DNA of 64,000 nucleotides, taken from positions 248,001-312,000 of the forward strand of contig JAGXJF010002444.1 in NCBI GenBank assembly GCA_019208055.1, written 5' to 3'. Position numbers and translations under genes: made by a program. Within the stretch, counting starts at the first letter, position 1, and each line of letters starts with the position of its first letter. Below the pieces are notes generated by a model. That model made no database searches and had not been told where the DNA came from. It worked only from the letters and a program-made list of their open reading frames with translations. Below are positions 35,348 through 44,998 of this stretch, piece by piece. The stretch is from Stipa capillata (taxonomy: Eukaryota > Streptophyta > Magnoliopsida > Poales > Poaceae).

Positions 35348-36700
35348 GAAAGCGCGCTCGTCAGCTTCCTCCAGAACAACCGGGACATCTTCGCATGGAC
35401 ATCCTCTGACATGCCCGGAGTTTCCACGGGAGGCTGCCGAGCACTCTCTGAACGTTCAGCCGGATGCTAAGCCGGTCAAACAGCGCTTACGCCGATTCGC
35501 TGAAGATAGACGTCAGGCCATAGGAGAAGAAATAGCTAAGCTTCTAGCAGCTGGTTTTGTTAAAGAAGTGTATCATCCCGACTGGTTAGCGAACCCAGTT
35601 CTTGTTCGCAAAAAGAATGAAAAGTAGAGGATGTGTGTTGATTTTACTAGCCTTAACAAGGCGTGTCCGAAGGATCCTTTCACTCTCCCTCGCATCGATC
35701 AAGTGATTGACTCCACGGCAGGGTGCGAGATGTTGTGTTTTCTTGATGCTTACTCGGGCTATCACCAGATCAAGATGAAGGAGGATGACGAGATCAAGAC
35801 ATCTTTCATCACTCCCTTTGGCGCCTTCTGCTATGTTTCTATGCCCTTCGGCCTAAAGAACGCGGGCGCTACGTACCAACGGTGCATACAGCGCTGCCTT
35901 CAGTCGCAGATCGGTCGGAACGTACAAGCCTATGTCGACGATGTGGTGATCAAGTCCCAGAAAAGAGAAGACCTCCTAAGTGACCTGGAAGAAACTTTCT
36001 CCAACCTTAGGAAATTCAGCATGAAGCTCAACCCCGAAAAATGTGTGTTCGGGGTCCCTTCGGGCAAGCTACTCGGTTTCATCGTTTTCGAACGAGGGAT
36101 CGAAGTCAACCCGGAGAAGATCGACGCCATCGTCAAGATGGGCCCTCCCAAGAACCTCAAGGACGTCCAATGGCTGACCAGGTGCATGGTAGCTCTCAGT
36201 CGTTTTATCTCCCGACTCGGCGAGAAGGTCATGCCCCTCTACAAACTCATGAAGAAGTCGGAGTCCTTCACCTGGACATCCGAGGCCCAGGACGCCCTTG
36301 ACGGCTTGAAGAAGTTCTTATCCACTCCCCCGGTGCTGGCGTCTCCAATGCCCAACGAGCCACTGCTCCTTTATGTCGCAGCAACTACTCAGGTAGTCAG
36401 TACGGTCTTGGTCGTGGAACGCTTCGAGCCTGGTCATATTCAGAAGGTCCAGCGCCCGGTGTACTTCATCAGTGAAGTCCTTTCCGAGTCCAAGGCGCGG
36501 TACCCTCAGATCCAGAAGATCATCTATGCGGTGTTCATAACGTCACGGAAGTTAGTCCACTACTTCCAGGGACACCCCATTACGGTGGTCAGCTCCTTTC
36601 CAATCGCCGATGTCATCAACAATCGCGATGCCATGGGCAGGATTACCAAGTGGGCGATGGAACTAATGGCTTTCAGCATAGTCTACGCCCCCCCGCACGG
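35348..36700 (+). pseudogene. reverse transcriptase and RNase H tether, second copy
   Basis: After the TAG the frame reads through FLQNNRDIFAW. It is interrupted once by TAG at 35625-35627 (TGG in the first copy), then is open as WRMCVDFTSLNKA, FLDAYSGYHQIKM, MPFGLKNAGATYQR, QAYVDDVVIK and GIEVNPEKI. The degenerate RNase H (LLLYVAATTQVVSTVL ... KLVHYFQGH) follows. The frame is thrown off at 36688-36694, a run of seven C where six are needed. Confidence 0.88.
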
Positions 36701-37248
36701 CCATCAAGTCCCAGGCTCTCGCCGACTTCATGGCCGAGTGGACAGAAGTCCAGTCCCCGCCCTCCGCCGTTGACCTCGAGCACTGGACACTCTATTTCGA
36801 CGGCTCCCTGATGCTCCAGGACGCGGGGGCTGGCGTCGTGCTCATCTCTCCCAAAGGCGAGCGCTTCAAGTACGCATTACAGATCCACTTCCCGACATTC
36901 AACAACGTTGCCGAGTATGAAGCTTTACTTCATGGTCTTCGACTTGCTGCCTCACTCGGGATCCGCCGGCTCCTGGCACGCGGAGACTCCGAACTGGTGG
37001 TCCGGCAGGTCATGAAGGACTGGTCGTACAGAGACCCCTCCATAGAAGCCTACTGTCAAGAAGTGCGCAAGCTTGAAGCCAAGTTCGACGGTCTTAAAAT
37101 TACCCATGTCCTACGCCGAGATAACGAGGTTGCGGATGCACTCGCCAAGCTGGGATCCAGTCGGGACGTCGTTCCGACTAGAGTTTTTCTTCACGAGTTG
37201 CACACCCCCTCTATCAAAGCTGAAACAACACCCAAGACCGAAGAATAG
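36701..37248 (+). pseudogene. second RNase H domain, second copy
   Basis: The frame reads ADFMAEWTEV then a complete RNase H fold with D (YFDGSL), E (VAEYEALLHG), D (ARGDSELVV) and D (EVADALAKL). It ends at a TAG at 37246-37248 in the linker to integrase. Confidence 0.85.
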
Positions 37249-37730
37249 CAGGTCCCGGAAGGCGACGCTATTCAGCAGCCCTCTCCAGAGGTCCTGGCCG
37301 TCACTCCCGACTGGACAGCGCCCTTCCTAGATCATCTGCTACGGGACGTCCTCCCACCAGACAAAACTGAGGCGCGCCGCATCGCGCGACGTGCCAAGTC
37401 CTTCGTTGTCATCCACGACAAGTTGTACAAGAAGAGTACCTCCGGGGTCCTCCAGCGGTGCACACCTCAAGAGCAAGGACAACAGCTGTTGTCCGATATC
37501 CACTCGGGCGTATGCGGCCACCATGCGGCACCCAAGTCGCTAGTCGGGAAAGCCTTCCGACAAGGTTTCTACTGGCCGACTGCCGTATCGGATGCCGATC
37601 ACATCGTCCGAACATGCGAGGGATGCCAATACTTCGCCCGGCAGACACATTTGTCGGCTCAGGCGCTCCAAACTATCCCGATCACCTGGCCCTTTGCGGT
37701 CTGGGGTTTGGACATGGTTGGTACTTAAGT
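37249..37730 (+). pseudogene. integrase, truncated after the zinc finger
   Basis: The HHCC finger is intact (HSGVCGHH ... RTCEGCQYF) and GFYWPTA is present. The catalytic core stops after WPFAVWGLDMVGT; the DDE residues and all that follows are missing. The break at about 37728 adjoins non-coding DNA leading to the antisense gene's 3' side. Confidence 0.88.
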
Positions 37731-37950
37731 ACTGTGTATAAATTCTAACGTTAACTCTTTAACTCCAATCGCCGGTTTACGCCGCACCCTTACGCTGCAC
37801 GGGACACACGCCAACGGCTAATCCCTACGCAAAGGAGGCTACAACGGGTTGGCAAAGAGCAAAAACGAACAAACTCAAATACACAGGAACACAAGTCTTT
37901 TCACGATCAAATTAAAACCTACTTGTTAATCAGACAGTATATACATAAGT

Positions 37951-38098
37951 CACTCGGCATCCCCGAGTGCACAAGTAAGTCACTCGGCATCCCGAGTGCA
38001 CACAAAATTCACTCGGCACTCCCGAGTTCTTTACAAAATTCACTCGGCACCCCGAGTCCTTTACAAACTTTACTCGGCTAGCCCGAGCAGTTTACAAC
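37951..38098. repeat. five tandem 30-bp units, each a short hairpin
   Basis: Units begin at 37951, 37981, 38010, 38041 and 38071. Each holds ACTCGG, four to five bases, CCGAGT (last unit CCGAGC), an inverted repeat, followed by an A/C-rich spacer. They lie just downstream of the stop of the antisense gene, hence in its likely 3' UTR. 37731-37950 shows nothing else. Confidence 0.85.
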
Positions 38099-39115
38099 TA
38101 TCCCTATTTTCTACAGGCCCGACTGTTTTATAAGGGAATCGACAGTGGACTCAACGGACCGCATCATCTCCGGAATGTCTTCTTCCGGGAAATCAGCGGC
38201 ATACCCCTCCCCGATTGCCTGCATATCTAGCAACGGGTAGTGGGACCGCGCCACCGCCAGGACTATGCTGGCCCCCGTCCGCGCGCCCTCTGCCTCGATG
38301 TTCGCCACTTGATCGGGCACTTGGCTCAGACGCTCGGCGACCGCCGTGACGGAGTCCGGGGCCGTTTTGTCCGGCCAGACGGCGCCACACGCTACCTGCC
38401 CCGCCTTCAGCAGCGACTAGATCATCCCACGGGACTTCTCGAGACGCGCCTTCAACTCTGCAACAACAAAAAACACGCATGAGCAATACGACCAGCAGGC
38501 CGGGACAAAACCGAAGTCAAAAAAGGCACTCACCGGACTCCGCTTCCGCGGCAGCTTTCTTCGCGGCCCCGGCGGCCACCTCCGAGTCAGCGGCCTTCTT
38601 GGCCGCCGACTCGGCCTCGCGCCCGAGCTGCTCCGCACGGGCCTTCTTCGCCAAGAGCGCCTTCTCAAGCTTCCCAGCCTGCTCTTTGGCAGCGTCCAGG
38701 TCCCGGGCGCTGGTCTTCGTCGCCTCGAGCTCCGCCCTCAGCCTCGCAACTTCTTCTTTGGCGGCTGCAAGAGACAACGCATCAGTAAGACAAAACGCGA
38801 CAAGGGGAGGCAACAAATCACTCAGTTCACTCACCTCGGGTTTTGGCGATCTCCTGCGAAATGCCCGCCTGCAGGGCGATAACTTTCGCCCCGCGCTTGC
38901 GGGCCACATCCTCCGCCGCCTGCCGACTCACGGACAACTTGTCCCACTCGGACTTCTGCATTTCCAGGCGTTCGATGACGGGCAGCCGGTCTTGGAGGAA
39001 GGCGGTTTTGTTCTGCGACCGCTGGTTCAAAGCCTGCAAAAGAACACACACACGTTAGGCCACCCGGCAAAGGCATCAAAACCCTCCACTCGGTCCCAAG
39101 GACCCAGCGGAGGCT

Positions 39116-39258
39116 CGGGGGCTACACCCACCGGGTGCACTGTTCGTGCACCCGGAACCGGATCTACAAACTATGCAACATATATCTTCCGCCCGACTAT
39201 CCTAGTCGAACGCAGGGTCGGGGGCTACACCCTCTAGGTGCACTGTTCGTGCACCCAG
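39116..39258. repeat. duplicated GGGGGCTACACCC...stem-loop unit within an intron
   Basis: Two copies (about 39117-39153 and 39221-39257) read GGGGGCTACACCC, four bases, GGTGCACTGTTCGTGCACCC. The second half folds as GGTGCAC-TGTTC-GTGCACC. They sit in intron 3 of the antisense gene. The purine block resembles the element's own polypurine tract. Confidence 0.7.
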
Positions 39259-40187
39259 AGTGAAGACTACAAGGGAAAAGCAAAGGGCCCTCCGCCCGAC
39301 TAACTTAGTCGGGCAGAGGCCCGGGGGTTACTTCCTACGGACATACTCCTACAAGGGCAAAAACAATTTACCTCCATCAAAGGACGCAGCCTGCCATTCA
39401 GCAGGTTGGCTCCCTCCTTCGCTGCCTTCAGCAAGACGGGGAGGATCTCTCCAATTTGAGCAGCGGCGTCCGTAGCCGCCTGCCACTCCTTCTCCTCCTC
39501 CACGTCGTCGACCTCCCGCACCGTCGTAGTCGGCTGCCCCGGGTCCGTTTCCCGGACTCGGAGAGGTCGGCACACTAGCTCAGAACACGGCCTCGCAGGT
39601 GGAGCCGTGCTGAACTCCTGCATTGGTGAGGGACCCGCGCCTTCCGCCATCTCCGCGTCCCGACTGGCACCCGCAGACCCCACCGGCACCAAAGCTCCAG
39701 GAGAGGTTTCCTCCTGAGGGGCGGCTGGCGAGGCGGGCTGCGCGCCGGGCTGCTCGGAGGATGGCCGGGGAGTGTCCGCGGGTTGAGGCGACGACGGCCA
39801 GGAAGACGAAGAAGGTGCCGCAGGCGGAGGCGACGAGGCCCGGGCGTTCGACGCTGGGGATCTCCGCCTTGGCTGGACCCCGGGCCACTCGGGGGCGCCT
39901 TCGGGACGTCCCCCGCCCTCCGCGTGCTGCAGAGGCAAGACCGACCATGTCAGCATTTAAAGAAACAAAGCCAGGTAGGTAGTCGGCCAGACACTTACTT
40001 CGAGGACCTAGGGACGGTGATGCGCTTCCTGGCTCCCGCGGCTCGCCGCCCAGGCGCGGCAACAGCCGGGGCCGGCGAGGTCCCCGACCCGCTGGGTGCC
40101 CCGAAGGCGGTGCCGGCATCTCTCTTCTCCCCCCGGCCGGGGGGAGCGTCGTCTCCGGCCGCCCGAGAAGCTTCACTCGGAGCGGCA

Positions 40188-40585
40188 GCTGGCGCTACCA
40201 GATCAGCACCAGCGGCGGAGCCCTCCTGCTCCGCCGGTGTAGTCCCCGCGGTGGCTGGCGCTACGGGATCAGCGCTAGTGGCGGAGCCCCCATGCTCCGC
40301 CGGTGCGGTCCCCCGCGGCGGCTGGCGCCATGGGATCAGCGCCAGTGGTGGAGCCCTCCTGCTCCGCCGGTACGGCCCCTGCGGTGGCTGGCGCCACCGG
40401 ACTAGCGCTAGTAGTGGAGCCCTCCTGCTCCGCCGGCACGGCCCTGCGGTGGCTGGCGTCACCGGACTAGCACCAGCAACGGAGCCCTCCTGCTCCGCCG
40501 GGCAGTCCCAGTAGCGGCTGGCGCTACCGGGTTAGCACTAGTGGCGGTGCCCTCCTGTCCCGTCGGCGCAGCCCCTGCGGTAGAC
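40188..40585. repeat. 66-bp minisatellite in exon 2 of the antisense gene
   Basis: GGCTGGCG(C/T) recurs at about 40188, 40253, 40320, 40386, 40451 and 40516, each followed by GGAGCCCTCCTGCTCCGCCG or a variant. A 66-bp period encodes 22 residues (PAEQEGSA..ADPVAPATAG); 65- and 67-bp units change the frame. Confidence 0.8.
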
Positions 40586-41904
40586 GGAGCCGCCGAGCCG
40601 GCACGGGCGGCACCCCTCACGACGAAGGTCGAGCCGGTGGCGGAGCCGCCCCGTCCCCTTTGGGTAGTGCCCGCCGGCCGCCTCCGTCTCTTCACTCGGA
40701 AGGCGCTAGCGTCGTCGTCGTCGTCCTCCTCCTCCTGGGCGGGCGTGCTCGGCGGGGAAGGACGGGGCGGAGCGGCCGCCGGTGCCTTAGAGGGCCCGTC
40801 ACCTTTTGAAGACCCGGCGCCGGAAGAAGACGCCCCGGCCGCCCCTTGCGGTGGTGGCCCGCCCGTCGGGACATCAGCATATCGCGGCTGATTCCAGATC
40901 TCGTCCTCCGGGAGGGGAGCGCTGGAACAGAAGACGAAAAGAATCTGCAAAAGCACGAAGACAAAATCCGAGTAAGACTCGGTCAAACGCTAAAGGAAAA
41001 AGACAAGATATCAGACACTCACGTCACTCGGCGGGTTCGCCCGGCTGAATCGAGGCGGCCGCCCGGAGAAGTCCAGGCTCGTCCCCTGAGCCAGGAGCTT
41101 CTCGAGCCGGCTTGTACTTCGCCCTCCGACAGCTCATCGGCGGCCTCCCGGGTCGCGTCCTCCTCGCCGGAGTACTGCTACATAGGGTGCACTCGAAGCT
41201 TGGCCGGTTGTACGCGCCACCGGACGAAGGTCGCGACGACGACGCTCCGGTGACCCCGGACTTCATCACCTCGTCGAGCTGTCCCATCAGGACGGCGACG
41301 CTGTCCTGCTCCCGGTCGAGGGGTGGGTCCGACCAACTCGGCCTGACCGCCGGCGGCTGGCCCGAGAAGGCATTGGAGGAGCTGGGTAACTCTTCGCCGC
41401 TCCCGACCTCAGCTGGAACCCGGCGCCTCCTACCACGGCCGGGTTGTCCTTGCTCGGCTGCGGCTTCACCATAAAAAGATGCTTCCACAATGCGAAGTGC
41501 GGCCGGATGCCGAGATAGCACTCGCAGAGGGTGATGAAGCTCGCGACGTGGAGCACGCTGTTGGGGTTGAGGTTGTGGAGCTCCAACCCGTAGTAGTACA
41601 GCAGCCCTCGCAAGAATGGATGGACCGGCACCGAGAACCCCCGCTCAAAGAATGAGCTGTGAACGACCAGCTCGCCGGTATTCGGGGTGGGGACGGTCTC
41701 TCCCGCGGCGGTGCGCCACTTGATCAGTTCCTTCGGCGGCAGCAACCCCATCCGCACAAGGATCGCCAACTTCGCCTCCGATGCCGTCGACTTCATCCAA
41801 GGGGCCATCGGCTCGGCGGGCGACTCTTCTTCGCTCAGCAGCTTCCACACCAAAGCGTCCTCCTCGGCTTCGGTTGGATCGGCTTCCCAGTCCGGGGCTT
41901 GCAT

Positions 41905-42946
41905 CCGAGATGGCCGGAGCAGAGATTAGGGTTTTTGGTGGGGCGGAGCGCGCGGAGCGATTTGGGGGCGGAAGGGAGATGAAGCGACGGGCGCGAGGTG
42001 AATGTGGGAATGTTTGAAGGCGTGGGCCGATCCCACAGACTCCCCGGAATATGAAGGGATGGATCGGGCGGCTCGGATTCCCCCGCGTCCACACGTTCCC
42101 GGATTCGCCGCGCCCATGATTGCGCCGTTTCGAATCCCGCCGCGCGATTCGGGCGGGCCACATCGCGCTTCTCCCGCGCCCATGACCTGACTGCGCCGCG
42201 ATTCGTGCGGTTTAATGAGAAGAGGATTCGACGGCTGGCCTTCCAGGATTAATGGCCGATCGGATTATTCCTCCTTTAAACAAGCAACCGAAGCGTGTTT
42301 TCCGCAAACCACTAGCCGGATACCGGTATGATCGGGACCGGGCACTACGGTTGTGAAGGGTCTCAGCGGCTGGCCTCAAGTAGGAACGCAGTCGCCTGAG
42401 TACACCCGAGTGAGGGACAGTAATGGCGTGCCTTCCACAGGCCACAAGTCGGATGCCGAGCCTCTCGGAGCTGCCGAATTCTCCACCCAGACCATCCGAG
42501 AACACTATTCGGGAGGCCCTGGGACCCGGACTTTCTGGGTTCAGTGGAATGACTCGGCGTAAGGCTTCGTCACTCGGGAACCTATACGCCATGGCTTGTT
42601 TTCTCTGGTTCGGACGAAGGTTTCGGAGGCATTCCCTCAGGGTACACTAGCTGGCTCTGATCCGCTCGAGAAGGCCAGGTGCTACTCGGAAATCTAGTCG
42701 GGATTCATGGCACGCTCCACGCTGGGCTATCAGCCGGTCTCTGTCCAAAGGGATAGATCAGGTGCCACCAGGGTTTACCCGCTATTAACTCACCTGCCAT
42801 AATATTCCTGCCCTACGGGTGAATATTACTCGGCTCTTATTGTCTTTTCCACAGGAGTTCAATCAGTCCTTCGTAATCTCTCTACCAACAGAAGTCATTT
42901 GGGAAGTTTGATTAGAAGCGCCCGACCGACAGCAGCAAGATCGTGA
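41905..42946. other. region between antisense gene start and 3' LTR
   Basis: This should contain the promoter and leader of the minus-strand antisense gene. GC-rich repeats of the type CGCGCCCATGA occur near 42110 and 42176. No coding frame is supported. Confidence 0.45.
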
Positions 42947-42962
42947 AGGACTCGGGGGCTAC
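42947..42962 (+). other. polypurine tract of the inner element
   Basis: AGGACTCGGGGGCTAC directly precedes the 3' LTR start TGATGATG. Confidence 0.75.
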
Positions 42963-43462
42963 TGATGATGACATGGCCCCCGGGGATCAGCAAGGAGGAC
43001 GAATCCGGCCTCTGGCTACAGGGCAGGCCGGGCCGACTACTCGGAGTCCGGCTCCCACACGGGGGTGCCTCATCAACGTGGAGTACAAGACATGGACTAA
43101 TACCCGTCCGGCTTACCCGGAATCTGTTGTAACCGAATAGGAAATCGATCTGTTAACCGATCCGGACTCCTGTAACCCTATCCCGGCCGCCTATATAAGG
43201 CCCGGTAGGGGACCTCCGTTCGGCAACAGGCTCTAAATCACTAAGTCTCCATTGTTTCATAGCTCAAGCCCCCTCGAGATCGGTTCTCTAGGGCTTGCGG
43301 CACTCGGGATACAAGCAATACCAGCCACCAAACACAGGACGTAGGGTATTACCTCTCCGTGAGGGCCGAACCTGTCTAAATCCTGTCTCCCGTGTGCACC
43401 CATCCTGATTTGTTGTGCTCACACCGCCCCATATTAAGTATTGCCGGAATAATACTCTGACA
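42963..43462 (+). repeat. 3' LTR of the inner element
   Basis: Exactly 500 bp, like the 5' LTR, with few substitutions. The TATA-like CTATATAAGG is at 43191-43200. Confidence 0.93.
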
Positions 43463-43781
43463 AAGTGTTACCGTGTTCCCGATCAAAAGAATGCTAGATC
43501 ATTCCCCCTCTCGTGACCTACCCTGTTCGCCCCGTCCCAATACCCTCCGGTATTGATGGCAACTTCTCATGTCACTTCAAGTCATCATCTACTATTGCCC
43601 TCCGATATTCCTCGTGGTTGCCGGTTATATGCCTACCTTTATTCAACAATCTTAGTTTTCCCTCACCGAAGACAATTAATTGGACGTGAGCGGTAGGACC
43701 CCGTCTGGGGCAACACGCCACGCATCCCCGCCAAGCTACCAATAGCTATCTGGACTGTACCTTTTTCCCGCACCCTTTCTC

Positions 43782-44276
43782 GTGCCACCCTTCTCCTTGC
43801 CAAACGCCTCCCCACTACTAGAGCCCTTCGCTCTCAGTGCTTCTTTTCCCTTACTCGTTCCCCTTTCGCCGCATCCTCCGTCTACTTCCGGTGACCCCTC
43901 GGCAACATCCGCCAATGCTCCTGAAATCAACAAGCAACCCATGACGAAAACACCCGTCGCCGAAGAAGGCACCCGCCGCCGTAGACGCAATGCCACATCT
44001 CAGCGCGTTCCAACTCCATTAGAGAATCAGGACCCCCAGGAAGAAATCGCTCCGCCTCAAGCCCCTAATCCAGAGTTAGGTCAGATCGTCGATGCACGTC
44101 GAGTTTGGATTGTCCAACTCAGTGCCTCCGGTTGTCTGTGTGCTTGCATTGCATTGATTTTCGCTGTTGGATTCAGCCTGGTGCATTTGTTTGACGTGCT
44201 TGTAGACGCATGGCTGCGCATCATGCTAGTTTTCTCGTTGTTTTATTTGGGATTTCAATGGGTCTTTCGACCCTGA
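43782..44276 (+). pseudogene. second accessory frame of the outer element, two hydrophobic C-terminal segments
   Basis: A frame of 164 residues without an obvious ATG of its own class: a Pro/Ser-rich start, a linker with RRRRRNATSQ, then two hydrophobic segments (about LCACIALIFAVGFSLVHLF and RIMLVFSLFYLGFQWVF). The order and several residues match 18080-18534 (SATSANAPEINKQ; LRIMLVFSLFYL against WIGFMLVFSSFYWL). The globular N-terminal part of the first frame is not seen here. The two are diverged paralogues within one element. Confidence 0.5.
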
Positions 44277-44341
44277 TGATGTTACCAAATGTTGCTCGTT
44301 TGTGTGCAATAATTAAAACCTAGGTTATCTCTCTCCTCTCC

Positions 44342-44653
44342 ATGCTATTTTCCCTCATCTCTACATTTAACGCCGAAGCAAATGCCCCAAACGCGATGCC
44401 ACTTCTTTGCACAAAAGATCATCACCGCATCCACGCCGAACCGCCCAAGATGCCAGCAATGAATTGGAATCCTCCTGCAGATCGCACCCGAGGCGAGCAT
44501 GAAGTGCTCGTGGTGCCAGACCCCCACTCAAACAATGGCCGACCAATGCCAATCATCTACACCCGCTACAATGCCCGAGAGGATATGCATCCAGGACGAG
44601 GAGCAAATGGGCTCTGCCACATCAAGACCGACAGGACAGCATTGGCCACTTAA
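44342..44653 (+). CDS. short third frame of the outer element
   Basis: It encodes 103 residues starting MLFSLISTFNAEANAP, with a hydrophilic, Pro/His-rich body (RTRGEHEVLVVPDPHSNNGR). No domain is recognised. It lies between the second hydrophobic frame and the polypurine tract. It could be an exon of a longer spliced product or chance. Confidence 0.25.
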   Translation: MLFSLISTFNAEANAPNAMPLLCTKDHHRIHAEPPKMPAMNWNPPADRTRGEHEVLVVPDPHSNNGRPMPIIYTRYNAREDMHPGRGANGLCHIKTDRTALAT

Positions 44654-44983
44654 GGGAATAACGACCACTGAAGAACAAGAATGAGTTTAGTACTACAATT
44701 TAACGTATATAAATCCACTAAATTTTAAGGGGGTAGCCCCAATAACTTAGAAGAATCGCCAATTGATATAACCTAGCATGGAGCAATAGCTATAACCACA
44801 CCCTAGGTGTCTTCGAACCATCAGAAAGACAGTGGAGATGAACAAGAAAAGTCACCACCTCACCAGGTTATCATACGGAAGAAGGGAACCAGCTTGACTG
44901 GATTACTTCGTAGCAGAAGACCACGCAACAGATTCTCTATTCTTCACACCTACTCTATCCGAATCTCGGGGATGAGATTCCTT

Positions 44984-44998
44984 TAAGGGGGGTAGGTT
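44984..44998 (+). other. polypurine tract of the outer element
   Basis: AAGGGGGGTAGGTT directly precedes the 3' LTR start TGTCACACCCC, as priming of plus-strand synthesis requires. Confidence 0.8.

Larger units (their letters stand above)
38111..41904 (-). pseudogene. spliced antisense accessory gene of the inner element (gypsy-type transposase_28-like domain plus coiled coil)
   Basis: Six exons with canonical GT-AG introns can be read: 41023-41904, 39999-40921, 39372-39926, 38835-39033, 38534-38764, 38111-38457. Exon 1 (MQAPDWEADPTEAEEDALVW) holds the plant 'putative gypsy type transposon' domain: ELVVHSSFFERGFSVPVHPF, LLYYYGLELHNLNPNSVLHV, CYLGIRPHFALWKHLF. Exon 2 is Pro/Ala-rich with a 66-bp minisatellite. 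Exons 3-6 are acidic then coiled coil (ARLRAELEATKTSARDLDAA), ending near GYAADFPEEDIPEMM. Damage: shifts in the second half of exon 1 (about 41300-41500), repeat-length shifts in exon 2, and TAG at 38417-38419 where context suggests CAG. It is transcribed against pol from near the 3' LTR. Tat elements often carry such genes; their function is unknown. Confidence 0.75.
18628..43462 (+). mobile_element. inner Tat-lineage Ty3/gypsy element (24.8 kb, rearranged)
   Basis: Two 500-bp LTRs (TGATGATGACATGG to CGACA/TGACA) are flanked by the target duplication AAGTG at 18623-18627 and 43463-43467. Its own genes run plus: gag, protease, RT, degenerate RNase H, a second RNase H and integrase, then a spliced antisense gene. 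The dual RNase H and the antisense gene are marks of the Tat group. The body is interrupted by 22331-33636, which comes from minus-oriented relatives, and gag-protease-RT start is present twice. Confidence 0.9.

Noticed and set aside
37951..38098. CRISPR-like regular repeats
   Set aside because: Units are hairpins with short variable tails in a plant retroelement; no spacers or cas genes.
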